A stretch of 64,000 bases of DNA from Neelides folsomi (taxonomy: Eukaryota > Arthropoda > Collembola > Neelipleona > Neelidae). Both the position numbers and the translations under genes were made by a program. The stretch covers positions 248,001 through 312,000 of the forward strand of contig JAQGBZ010000022.1 in NCBI GenBank assembly GCA_034687125.1, read 5' to 3'. Below are positions 1 through 11,475 of this stretch, one piece after another. The notes under the pieces are model-generated. The model was not told the DNA's origin, searched no databases, and was given only the letters and a program-made list of their open reading frames with translations. Every line of letters begins with the position of its first letter. The first letter of the stretch is position 1.

Positions 1-2
1 CT

Positions 3-3000
3 GAAGGCAATGAGTGCGAGAAATGTTCAGTTGGATGTTGGGGGTTCAGTAGATTTGGATGTCAGGTAATTGAATTGTCATCATTCTCATAAAAAAGATA
101 AATAATCTAGATAATACAAGGGTCACCCCAATAAAAGCTGCGGAGAGAGGAGGATTTAAGTAGCTTTCACCATGTAATTTAGAATTTTACTTAATTGAAA
201 TTGATACCCATAAGATTTTAAATTTAATTTGATTTATAATTGATAAATAATAATAGTTAAATATAAAAATATTAAATATTAAAACTGTAACTGTTCAAAG
301 TAATCTCCATTTGCATTAATGCATCTCTGCCAACGGGAAGGTAATTGTTCAATTCCCTTTTTGAAGAACTCCGAGGTTTGTCTCGCAAACCATTGGCGAA
401 CAAATTCTTTGACTTCCTCATCGTTGTCAAATCTTTTCCCCATTAGTTCTTTAAGAGGTCCAAACAAATAAAAATCTGAAGGAGCAAGATCGGGTGAGTA
501 AGGTGGATGAGGTTGAATTCCATTTTGAAATTAGCAAAATACCGCCCATTTTAAATGGGCCACCTAATGTCAATTACAGTACATATTTAAGATGGAACAA
601 AACACATACATGCATAACCTTATATGATACCAAATATTAGCTAGCTGGGTCATTGGGATCATTAAAAATGACCCGTACGAAGGAACTTTTGGGGTGACCT
701 ATGTACATTCTTGTTATAAAAATAAATATAATGTTACCCTTTTATATAAAATTACAAAGTAGTTATAAAATACTTCTTGTTTTTGAAGGATTGCAATTGT
801 AGCCTTCCTGGCGCATTGACTCCACAATGTTCACCCGAAACTGGGAAATGTCAATGTGCTCCAGGATTTGAAGGAGACAAATGCAATGTTTGTAAGTTTG
901 GCCATTTCAACTATCCATCCTGCACACAATGTGGATGTGATCCAACCGGAACCGATGAAAAGTTTTGTGATGAAAATGGAATTTGTAGCTGTAACGAAAA
1001 TGGACAATGCAACTGCAAGGTAATACAAACACATAATTAGCGTCAATGTTTATCAGTTTAATCATTAATGTTAATTTTTTAATAGAGACTAATAGAGAGT
1101 GAATTAGACAATTTGTTAAATATTACATATTTATAACAAAAGTGATTTATTTTTAAGGCAAATGTTATTGGACAAAAATGTGATCGTTGTCGAGAAGGAT
1201 CATACGGTTTGGATAAAGCAAATTCAGAAGGTTGTATGGAATGCTTCTGTTTTCAACGATCAAGATCATGCTCACAAGGATATTTTAAATGGCAAAGAGT
1301 AAGTGAATTCTTATGATTATTGTAACCTCAGATTGATCATTTTGAAGGCTTCTTTAATTTCTTTATTTTTTAGCAAATTATTTTAAACATGTGTGTTTTG
1401 AGTTTTAGTTTGGAATGTTAAATTCTCAAAAATTGGAAGTACGGAGAACAGGATCGACGAGTCAGCCATTTAATCATTACTATGAGGGCCCTGACCGTTG
1501 TTACATCTACGTCCGTTATCCCCTTTTACAAATGTTTTTATCTAACATTTGTGCAATTGTCGCTCTTAAATTTCACCTTATATCAATATTGCTTAAAGTC
1601 TATAACTTTGACTATAGACTTTAACATTATTTTAACGGGAATCAAAAATTACTAAACTTTTTCAATGCGAAAACATGTTGCATTTTAATTGGGTGCTTTC
1701 TCATGTACTTTATAAGTAGGTAATTATAATTACAGAACATGGATCGGAAAGTTATAGGGGAGTTTCTTAATTGGGTCGGTTCTAGTGTTCTAGATTATAG
1801 AGGTAACATACAGATAATTAAAATGAATATTAGTTCGAAATTAAATACTAAACAGCGTTTACGGTAAATTGATTAGCAAATGTCATCATCTAACTAACGG
1901 AATGTGTTAAATGCAATGGGTCAGTTTATTAAATGGATTAATTAAATGTGGTAATAGTTAATATGGATATAGTTTACATAGACAGTAAACATTCGATTGT
2001 TTATATAATAAAAAGGATATCTAGGCTTAATGTGTTGGGAAGTTGGGACTTATTGTTAATGAGATATTTAGTTGTCAATCTTGTTCGTTGCTTTTGATGT
2101 GCCCAATTTGGAAGATTTATTAGAACTTCTCAAAATTAATTTTTATGTTTTCTTTCAGTTGTCACTTCCTTCAGACCGTTCAGTAATTCCAGCGGATCGT
2201 TCGGATAAACAACTTCTATTAATTAACAACCTGGTTGTCATCCCAGATCAAGGAGCAAGGATTGTCATTGAGAAAGACGTTTCTTTTATGGCTCCATTGT
2301 ACTGGTTGCTTCCGCAAATTTTTCTTGGCGATAAGGTAAAAATCCGATTTTTAAAAATCAAATCATACAATGAAACAATATGTTGGACAATTCATATTTT
2401 GCATTTATTACAGGTTTTATCATACAACGGATTTCTTCGCTTTCATGTTATATCAGACAGAATAGCTCCATTTTTCCCAACAAAATTACTCGATTCCTAC
2501 CCAGTGGTTCAACTACAAGGGAATCATAAACTCGTCTTGGAGCATTTTCCAACAGAACCCAGCGCTACTGGATATCACGAGATCAAGTATTGTCTTATGA
2601 TTAAACAATATTAACTTATAGATGAAATAAAACAATATTTTTTATAAAGATTGCATGAAGATAATTGGCGTCTAAAGTTTGGTCCATATAATGGGCAAGT
2701 GACAAAAGAAGTAATGATGGTGGCCCTACAAAATGTCCAGCACATTCTGATTCGCGGAACTGATACACCAGAATTCTTTAATGCTACGTATGAATTTTAT
2801 AATTTTAAAATTATTATAAAATATTTTGCAATATTGGTCAGGGTAACCATGTTGGGTCTAAAAAGAGGCACATTTGGGCTAAAAGAGGCACATGTGCCCT
2901 AAAAGTGGCACATTGGACCCAAAAAGAGGCACATTTGACCCAAAAAAGGCACATTGACCCTCAAAAAATGTACCCAAACGGGCACATGAACCCATGTACC

Positions 3001-6000
3001 CAAAAGGTACATGTGCCACATAGGGCACATGAACCCAAAGTGCCCAAATTGGACCCAAAAATGGGCACATGTGCCAACAAAAGGTACATGAGGAAGTACA
3101 TGGGTATAAAAATTTTATATTATAAATGAAATGAAATGAAATAAAACTGAATTACTATTTCTTTAGTTAACTGTGTTAAAATTAACTAGCAAAGGAAATT
3201 TTAATTCAACAATTTGTGTTACTAATGAGTTTATTCAACTAAATTCACTAAATAAAATAATCCTATTCGACAGTTTTAATATTAAATTAATTGTAATTAA
3301 AAAATTTTAAAAATGCATTTATTAAAACAAATACCTATGTACATAGATTAACATGAAATTTTATTTGTGATTATGTTAAATATATTTAATTATTCATCAT
3401 CATATCACTTATCATTGTGTAGGTCATGTGTATATTATATATTCGGCCCATGGGTCTAAACTTATATTAAGGGCACATGTACTCATAAAGGGTACATGAC
3501 CCCAACTTGGCTCAAATGTACCTCTTTTTGCGTCCAATGTGCCTCTTTTAGGGTCCAATGTGCCTCTTTTGGGTCCAAGAGCCCTTGTGCCCTTTTTTGG
3601 CCCATTTTTTGAAGGTCAATGTGCTCTTTTTTACCCTGACCCATTTCTTCTATATTTGAGATATTGGTGTTTAATGATATTATTTTTAAAATTACCAATC
3701 AGGATATTTAACGTGTCATTAGACATCGCAATTCCATCCCCAAACATGGAGAAAAGTATGGCACATGGAATCGAAGTTTGTGAATGCCCACCTGAATACA
3801 ACTCAACTTCATGTCAAAACCCAAGGGTCGGTTACTATCGGTGGTACAAGAGAGAATACATCAGTTCGACAGTGATTATTGACTTGGTTGGAGTAGCAAG
3901 ACCATGTCAGTGCAATGACCGCTCTGAAGTTTGTGACACTGAAAACGGGAATTGTCAAAACTGTCGTGAAAACACGGGAGGACAAAATTGTGAAGTTTGT
4001 GCTAAAGGGTTTTATGGGAATCCAAAAGAACGTTGCTTGCCTTGTCCGTGTCCATCTACATGGAACAACCATGCTGAATCTTGTTCTCAAATGAATAATA
4101 AGGAGTTCATGTGCAATTGCAGAAAAGGGTACACTGGAAAAGGATGCGATCGTTGTGATTATGGGTTTTTTGGTACCCCTTGGGAAACTGGTGAGCATTG
4201 TGAGCCTTGTCGGTGCAACCCGTACGGGTCTGTTAGTGATGAATGTGATGAAATTACCGGACAGTGTAATTGCCGCCCAGGAGTCACTGGAAGAGACTGC
4301 TCAAAATGTGCAGAGCGTCATGTTATCATTGGGAAAATTTGTACTGCATGTGATGGGAAATGTACAGGAGTTCTTTTGAATGACTTGGATGTCATGATGG
4401 CCAATTTGACACAAATTAATATTTCTCCTGATGCTGCTCTTGTGAGAAGGACTTTGGCCAATGCTTTAAACACAACACAATTTCTTGAACAGAGTGTTGA
4501 TACAATTTTAAGTCTGAAGCTCGAATTGGACAATATGCCTTCAATGTATGAATTGACCCAAATGAGTTTTGCTCAAGTGAAGGAAATGGAAAGAGAATCA
4601 AACACGCTGTTCTTCAATGTCATCAATACAAGAGAAAGAGCATATGAGGTTTTGAATAAAATTACCAATATTGTGAATGAAGCAAGAGGGTTGGTGAATC
4701 AATTGGATTCTTACACAAGTGGAACTTTTTCAAATATCAATCCACTTGTGGCCCAAGTTGAAGCGAGGCAAATAGTTGAAGAACTCGAAGGACAAAATTT
4801 CAATACTTTGAAAAGTGACATAGACTTTGAATTGGAACAAGCTCAGATGATACATAAAGAAGTGACTGAAGCTCTTATTGGCATAAAAATGATAACTCAA
4901 TTCAAAGAAAGAGTTTTTACGGCGGAATCCAAATTGAATGATTTACGAAATACCATTGATCAAGTTCATATGAATGTTGATGAGGTAAAGAGACGATTTT
5001 TTGCAAATAGAGCCTGGTCGTACAATATTCATTAGAATCAAAAACAATCTATAGAATGAAATTACGAATTTGTATTTTAAACTATTTTATTAGGCGAACA
5101 TCTTGAATCAAATAAATTCAGATTTATTGAGCGGGCGAAATGGAAATTTACGTTCAATCAATAATTTAACCAATCAGATGGACCAAGATAGCATTCTTGT
5201 CATAGACTTATTAACTGAAGGGGGTTATCTGAGGAGCGAAACTGAACAAACTTTATTGGTTTGGCATTATTATTCACTTTAAATGTATTCAAATTTATGA
5301 TCAATCAATCAATATCTAAAACTCATTTATTCGTTCAAATAGATACTCGAAGATATATTAAAAGATCTGAGAAATGTGACAAAAGAAGTTGAAATTCGAG
5401 AACATGAACTTTTTGAACTCATTCCATTATACAGAGTCAATTTTGCTCAGCCTGCTTTCACTCATGTTGAAATGCTAAAAAACCATGCAAATTCTATTAC
5501 AAGGTGAGTAGTCTACTAAATAAAGTCGTAATAAATGGTATTTTATAATTAATAATTAACATTAGTTAACAATTGCTGATGATATTAGATAACAATTGAC
5601 GGTGCTTTTATTTTTATAATTAGTTTATTTGAGTCCATTGAACACGACGGCTCGAAATCCATTGAAGGAGTTACTGCATATGATCGAATTAAAGAAGGTT
5701 TTGACAAAGCTTATGAAATTGCTACGAATACTACAAGAGTTGCTCATGAAACTAGCGAAGAGGTAAGAAAGAATGAGCGTTTAAATTAGCCATTAAAATT
5801 CATAAGGGTAATAAAGATTTCGTTTCAACTTTCTTAGATAAGGGCTTATCTGCAAGAACTTGCCATTGATCGAATTTTGGAAAAGTCTCAAAAATTAATA
5901 ACTGAAGGATTGAATGTATCCGGAATCGTTGAAAATGCTTTAAGAAACAGTTTAGGGAGCATGAAGGGAGCTTTAACTGATTTAGAATGGAAGATGAGGA

Positions 6001-9000
6001 TCACTAATGATATGATCCAAAGCATTTTAAACATCGTAACACAACTTGAAATATCTGGTACTCACGTGGCTTTTAATATACATATTTACTAAATAAAACC
6101 CATTACACATTGAAAAATACAAATGTGTTCATTTAATGACTCCCGTAAATTGTAATCAACCTCATTTAATTTTGTGTTTTATCACTAAGATTTATATGTC
6201 CATTGCTAAAACATTTGTTTATTAGAATTCAGCATGTCCGAGTTTATGGAAAGAATCGAAGAGATAAGGCAATCAACTTTGGACACCAAAATGGAAATTA
6301 TGGGATTAGAAGGAGAAATTGAAAAATCGAAAGAAAAATTAAATACAATTCTCGGTGGAGAAGAAATATCTGCAGAAAGAATACGAGCACAATGTAATTA
6401 AAAAATTGATTCACAATCATGGGGTGCTTTACCGTTTTATCTACAAAACCCATCAATTAAAGAAATAATGGATATTTTTATTTAAAGTGGGTGAAACCCA
6501 AGAACAACTTTTCATTGCGGAAAAGGCAACATACGATGTTGAGCATTTACAGCAAAGTCAAGAAATCAAAGCTGATAGTTTGGAGAACAAACTTAAAAAT
6601 CTCCGTGCTCTTATTCAGAAATCGCGACACAGAGCTGATAATGTAATATTTAAAGACAGACTTTTGTATAATTAATCTCAGAGTTTTTAAAGTTAAGATT
6701 AATTAATTTTTTTAATTTATCAGGTGCGAGTATCAATTGGACCAGATGAAACAGGAACGTGCTTTCGTCTATATAAATGGCCTATCGTTGACGACGCCAC
6801 TTCCATTGTCTTCAACTTTGCACCAACCAAGAAGTCGGACTCCCTTCTTTTCTTTTGGCCTAGCTCAATAAATGTATGTAATATTGGCATTAATACAATT
6901 TAATAGTACATAAATTGATTTATTAATTTTAATATTTTTTGCTGTTGTGATATAGGATGACTTCGTTTCGATTGAAATGGTCAATCAAAAAATTCGAGCA
7001 AGCTGGGATTTGGGCTCTGGACTTCGCACGTTGAATCATGGGAAAAAATTAGTTCGATTTTCAGAAAATTCTGATGATCCAAATTATTGGTTTAGAATTT
7101 CTCTTGAAAGGTATGACAAAAATTCTCAATATTCATTTAGAGCAAAACTAATGATAAAACAAATTTCCTAATTTTTGACATTTGATTTCAGAATTGGTTC
7201 ATCAGTTAAGCTACAAGTGTTGTCAATTGACATTGAAACGGGAAAAACAGAACCTGTGACTGAGGAAAGCGTAATAGAATACATGAATTCGGGAGAAGAA
7301 GCCACGCTCATGAATCTTTTCCCAGATGATTTAATCCACGTTGGAGGATTTAGCAAAAAGAAGAGGACCGACATTGTATCAAACGGACTCAGTGGGTGCA
7401 TTCATAACCTCCGTGTTAATCATAGAACAATCGGACTTTGGAATTTTGTCGGAAACGAAGGGTGTGAGCCATGCACTGAATGTCCTCATATACTCGACGA
7501 CGTGAGGAATCTCCTTGAATATTATTTTGATGGAAGAGGATATTCAATAATGAAGAGAATTCAAAGCCGAGTTTTCAATTCAAAATTCTTGGACATTTCA
7601 ATGGAGTTCAGAACATTTTCCGAGAACGGCCTTTTCTTCCTGACAGTAAACGAAAACTTGGGACAGTTTGTGTGCATTCAATTGAAAGAAGGGCGACTCG
7701 TGTTTCATATACGGCACAGATGGGGAGATGACGACGACTCCCTACACATTGAAACTGATTTAAGTGAAAAATTAAATAGTGGGCAATGGATTGAGCTCAG
7801 GGCAATTTGGGTTTACCAAAAGGGAGTTCAAACAGGTAAATCATTCTAGATCGTAATTTATTCCATAATTATCATGATTTAAACTGAATTGAAAATCTTA
7901 TTCAATCTTATATTACATTTATTTAGCTCAATTAACTGTTGGGAAAACAAACTTTAAGAAAGAAAAACGATCTATTGGACTAACACTCGAGTTGTCAAAA
8001 GCCGAATATCAAATTGGAGGAATTGTTCCTGGTTTTGACATTCAGAAGTGGGAGGACTTGGCCGACTTTGTCCCATATGTTGGATGTTTGAAAAATCTTA
8101 TCATTGATGGATCAACATACGATGTTCTTTCTGGATTGTTCTTTGGAATTGAATCCCCATGTGGAGGGAAAACAATACATCAAACAAGTTTTGACGGAGA
8201 CGGATATGCTGAATATGTTCCTACCGGAGAAAAAATTTTTAAGTTTGGGTTTGGGTTCAGAACCATAGCCCCAACTGGAATTCTTGCCATGCTAGTCAAT
8301 AACAAAAAGGTAATGAATTCTAAACATCATGTGAGAAACTTTTCAAAGTTTTAATTATCCAAATTATTCAATCACGTGTTGTTTTTACTTGCATAGTTTG
8401 ATTCCACTGAAGAGCCGTTCATTGGAATTCATCTTGAAAATGGGCAAGTGAGAGTCCAAATAGGAGTTTACGAAACGACAAATCACCTTTATGTCAGAAA
8501 TGAAACAAGATTTGACGATGGAATATTTCACTATATTCGCCTTGTAAAGAAGAACAAAAGGTTTGAAACTTAATCCTCTAATATAAGATTTCTAAATTAA
8601 CTTTTATACTTTTTGATTAGGTTGACAGTTTTCATCGATGACGAACCTTCTGGTTCTTTGCTTTATAAGAAAGGGCCACTTATGTCTAATACAGCACATT
8701 TTCGACTATTGATTGGAGGTATTAATCCTCAAATTCAGAAAAAATTCGAGACGTCTTCATTTCCTATAACAAGAGGATATTCAGGATGCCTTCAAAACTT
8801 TTTCTTCGAAAAAGAGTAAGCAACTATAATTTAATGTGGAAAACCCAATAATTGAATAACTTATTATTTTAATTATAAATTATCATGTTCAGGGTATTAA
8901 ACTTCAACCATCCAATTTCGAACAAGAACCAAAATCTTGAACAATGCAGCGAAACATTGCCATTATACGAATTTATGCCAATGTCAAGTTCGGGAAAGAA

Positions 9001-10828
9001 TTTCCTCAAATCAGCAACAACCTCACTTGATTGGTTCCGCCCTGAAACGAGCAGTGCAGACGCATCTTGTTATCACACATCCAGAGGAAGACCAGCCATA
9101 TTCCAAGAAGACACCTTTAAAGCACTTCATTTCGGAGATTCATCAGATTCCTATGCTCTTGTAAAATTAGAAGGACAAAAAATACTCAAACAAAGATTCA
9201 ATCTCACATTCCATTTTAGAACTTTTTATCCAAATGGTCTCTTCATTCATGGAATTGTAATTACAATATTTACAATAACAATTTATACGTGAATTCCTTT
9301 AATGTGGGTTTTGCAAGTAAAATATTTTTTACATTTTTATTCAGAAACGGAAAGGTGGAAATGGTCAAAATGGGGAACAGCAGTGTTTGACATCTTTTAT
9401 GAAAGATGGGAAAATTGTTATTCAATTTTCTGGATTAGGATCAAGGCCACAAGAGTTGGTTTCCTCTGCATCTAATCTCAATGATGGTCAATGGCATCAG
9501 GTAAAATTAGCAAATGACGGCAAAAATAACGACATCTAATTTTGAAGAGTTAATAAATTTTTATTTTAGATTTCAATAATAAAATCGGACGACAAAATGT
9601 ATCTTCATGTTGATTTCACCAATTCTTCACAAACAAGAGTTCCAAAATTGAAACCACTAACAAAACTTTTTGTTGGTGGTGTTCCTTTTGATAGTCAAGA
9701 ATGCTTCGAAAATTCGGTAACTCTATAATGGCCCTTTTTGTGTTTCTACATATTAAATATGTATTTATATCACACTAGAATTTTTAAAATCATTACATTT
9801 TTGTGAATATCTGTAGTTTATCAATTTTATCCATATTAATATGAAATATTATACGATATAATAAAATTTAGATACAAAAGCCTGACTATTATAAAGGATG
9901 CTTAAAGAATCTTAACATCAATTCAAATCAAATTAACTTCGAAGCTGCCTCAACGCAAACTCATGGAGTCAATCCTTGTTTCCGATCAGTCGAAGTTGGG
10001 AGTTTCTTTCGAACAGGAAGTTATGCCATTTATTGTAAGTTTAACACAAAACTAATCCGCTATTAACTCACACATATTTTTAAAAGACAAAAATTTAAAT
10101 GTATTATTATTATTAATAATAATATAATTATAGCTTATAATGTTACATTGGGCGACCTAATGGAAATCGAGCTTGACTTTAGAAGCGATTCTCTTAATGG
10201 TCCGATTATAACTTTTGTTCCAAACGGACAAGACAAATACCCTAGCTTCTCCATATTTCTTCAGGATGGAAATGTAAGATTTAATTTTTAGATTTGGACA
10301 ATTAAGCATTCTGCAATATTACGAGTATTACATGCAAAAACATTAATTTAACAATACAGGTAAAAGCGAAAGAAACGATTGGTATTGAAGAATCTTATGA
10401 AGCCGTGAAGGATTTTTCAGAAGACAAGAGTTACGTTTGCAATGGTCTTTGGCATAAAATCATAGCCAATTATGACAAAGGGTCAATTTCCTTAAGAATT
10501 GACAATTTTGATTCCATATTTGGGCTAGAAGAACCATCAAGTTATCTCAATTTAACTCGATATAACCCATTGGGAGCTCACACAGTTTCAGGATCTCTCT
10601 ACATTGGTGGAGTAGAAGGCAACCCCCAATTATTCTTTCATTTAAATTAAAATTTTGATTAAAATTTTCTAATTGATTGAAATAATTTTAGATGCAGCTA
10701 GTCGAAAAAAGAACCAATTTCATGGATGTATAAGAAACATTTTGATTAATCGTGAAAGAAGAGACTGGACTGACATGTCGCTACTTTCAAATGTTCTCAT
10801 TAACGCTTGTCCAATTTTGCCAATATAA
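3..10828 (+). CDS. Laminin subunit alpha (partial, 3' half; alpha-1/2 type, wing-blister-like)
   Basis: Secreted basement-membrane subunit that pairs with beta and gamma chains through its coiled coil and binds cell receptors through its LG domains. The 5' part lies off the window. Exons, joined by reading splice sites: 3-65, 789-1019, 1158-1298, 2159-2335, 2414-2586, 2650-2787, 3703-4984, 5094-5258, 5343-5503, 5624-5762, 5838-6057, 6226-6393, 6488-6642, 6724-6873, 6956-7110, 7192-7835, 7927-8309, 8397-8560, 8621-8815, 8893-9256, 9345-9500, 9570-9716, 9872-10034, 10134-10273, 10360-10618, 10692-10828 (stop TAA). All phases join in frame, giving 2,089 residues. Order: laminin-EGF, laminin IV, EGF, coiled coil, LG1-5. 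The EGF-to-coil junction reads ACDGKCTGVLLNDL, which recalls vertebrate alpha-1/alpha-2 rather than alpha-5; this subtype call comes from memory of the family. One intron (10619-10691) appears to use a GC donor. Confidence 0.93.
115..705 (-). mobile_element. Decayed mariner-family transposon in a laminin intron
   Basis: The minus strand of 279-531 encodes the C-terminal end of a mariner transposase. It includes the signature HPPYSPDLAPSDFYLF, which holds the third catalytic Asp, and ends in GDYFEQLQF before a stop at 279. Upstream of this the reading frame breaks, so the catalytic N-terminal part is missing. Terminal inverted repeats starting with TA are visible: TACAAGGGTCACCCC at 115-129 and its inverted partner at 691-705, with 13 of 15 positions matching. 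It is a non-autonomous, internally deleted copy within intron 66-788. Confidence 0.85.
1299..2158 (+). other. Laminin intron, 860 bp, no supported feature
   Basis: The intron separates EGF exon 1158-1298 from laminin IV exon 2159-2335; the two join in phase 0 and the product reads straight through (KWQR then LSLPSD). It contains an open stretch at 1415-1624, but no acceptor and donor would insert it in frame and its translation resembles no laminin segment. Confidence 0.6.
2159..3740 (+). other. Laminin IV (L4) domain plus following EGF repeats of the laminin alpha gene
   Basis: The exons 2159-2335, 2414-2586, 2650-2787 and the start of 3703-4984 encode one globular laminin IV module. Family hallmarks are visible: APLYWLLPQIFLGDK, then SYNGFLRFHV, then the VMMVALQNVQHILIRGT segment. 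The module is inserted between the two halves of an EGF repeat. After it come a half EGF (CECPPEYNSTSC), three further cysteine-rich repeats, and the CTGVLL junction to the coiled coil near 4375. Intron 2788-3702 interrupts the end of the module and carries a large inverted-repeat element. Confidence 0.9.
2836..3641. mobile_element. Foldback-type element with long inverted arms made of short G/C-rich units
   Basis: Intron 2788-3702 holds an 806-bp inverted-repeat element. Its ends are a perfect 11-bp inverted repeat: GGTCAGGGTAA at 2836-2846 and TTACCCTGACC at 3631-3641. The left arm (2836 to about 3105) is built of degenerate units such as AAAAGAGGCACATTGGACCC. The right arm (about 3440-3641) has the same units in the opposite orientation. 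The middle (about 3110-3435) is very AT-rich and has no coding sequence. No clear target-site duplication was seen. The family is not recognised. Confidence 0.75.
4375..6642 (+). other. Coiled-coil arm (domains II/I) of laminin alpha
   Basis: From the CTGVLLNDL junction to exon 6488-6642 the translation has no EGF cysteines and is rich in Leu, Ile, Glu, Lys, Asn and Gln, with heptad-like spacing. Examples are the LTQINISPDAALVRRTLANA stretch and the later EIEKSKEKLNTIL segment. This is the part that assembles with laminin beta and gamma chains. It spans about 540 residues and seven exons, close to the length usual for alpha chains. The fine heptad register was not computed. Confidence 0.85.
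6724..10828 (+). other. Five C-terminal laminin G-like (LG) domains
   Basis: Five LG modules can be counted by their conserved closing Gly-Cys motifs: SGCIHNLRVN (LG1, near 7400), VGCLKNLIIDG (LG2, near 8090), SGCLQNFFFE (LG3, near 8790), KGCLKNLNIN (LG4, near 9910) and HGCIRNILINRE (LG5, near 10730). A linker with no LG signature lies between LG3 and LG4 (about 8940-9060). LG4-5 in the family binds dystroglycan and heparan sulfate; that role is inherited from the family, not seen here. The protein ends CPILPI, just after the last LG cysteine. Confidence 0.9.
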
Positions 10829-11475
10829 ACAGTCCAAGTTTCGCTCGAGTGAAAATATTTGATGGATTATGTATGTTCAAGAAGAGATTGAAATTTATGC
10901 ATTCAAAAGGTGCCAAATAATAATAGAAGTTAAATGATTTTAGTGACACAAATGGAATGTTTAGTTTTAATTTTTCAGTGCATTAAAAATAATTAATTAA
11001 ACTACATTATACATTAACTATTACAAATATAAGAAATTTTGGGATTCAATTCAATATAATAAAAAAATCCACCAAAAAACTATTTTAATTTACCAGTGAT
11101 ATATGGTAAGATCTTAGATAGAAATTATATCGAATATCATTTTACAATTGCATATTTATAGTATTGACATACTTTTCAAATGGTTATCCTAACTGATGAC
11201 ATGTTAACATTACTCTATCATACCATATAAAATAGAATATTTAGTATTTTTATCAACTTTTAAGATTCTGCTTATTAATTTACAAGTAATATGTTTATAG
11301 CTAAACAGTCTTATTACTTAATAGGTATTAAACAATGGATGAATGTATTTTGAAAAATTATGTTTTAAATATTTTTTATGTATATAAGTATCTGTAGGTA
11401 ATCTTAACTAACTTCGAAATCATCACGATATTAAAATTATAATGGAAAATACTAACCCCAACCGAATCCTTAAAT
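10829..11475. other. Convergent intergenic region, laminin alpha 3' end to RPA1 3' end
   Basis: AT-rich, non-coding spacer of 647 bp between the laminin stop and the RPA1 stop. It holds the laminin 3' UTR and that of RPA1 in opposite directions. A canonical laminin polyadenylation signal is listed separately. No clear AATAAA for RPA1 was seen close to its stop. Confidence 0.6.
11058..11063 (+). terminator. Candidate polyadenylation signal of laminin alpha
   Basis: AATAAA lies 230 bp after the laminin stop codon in an A-rich stretch, the first canonical hexamer on this strand that fits a 3' UTR end. Confidence 0.45.

Noticed and set aside
1415-1624. 70-codon + strand frame in laminin intron 1299-2158
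   Set aside because: The flanking exons join directly in phase 0 into a continuous laminin IV start, and the frame has no laminin similarity.
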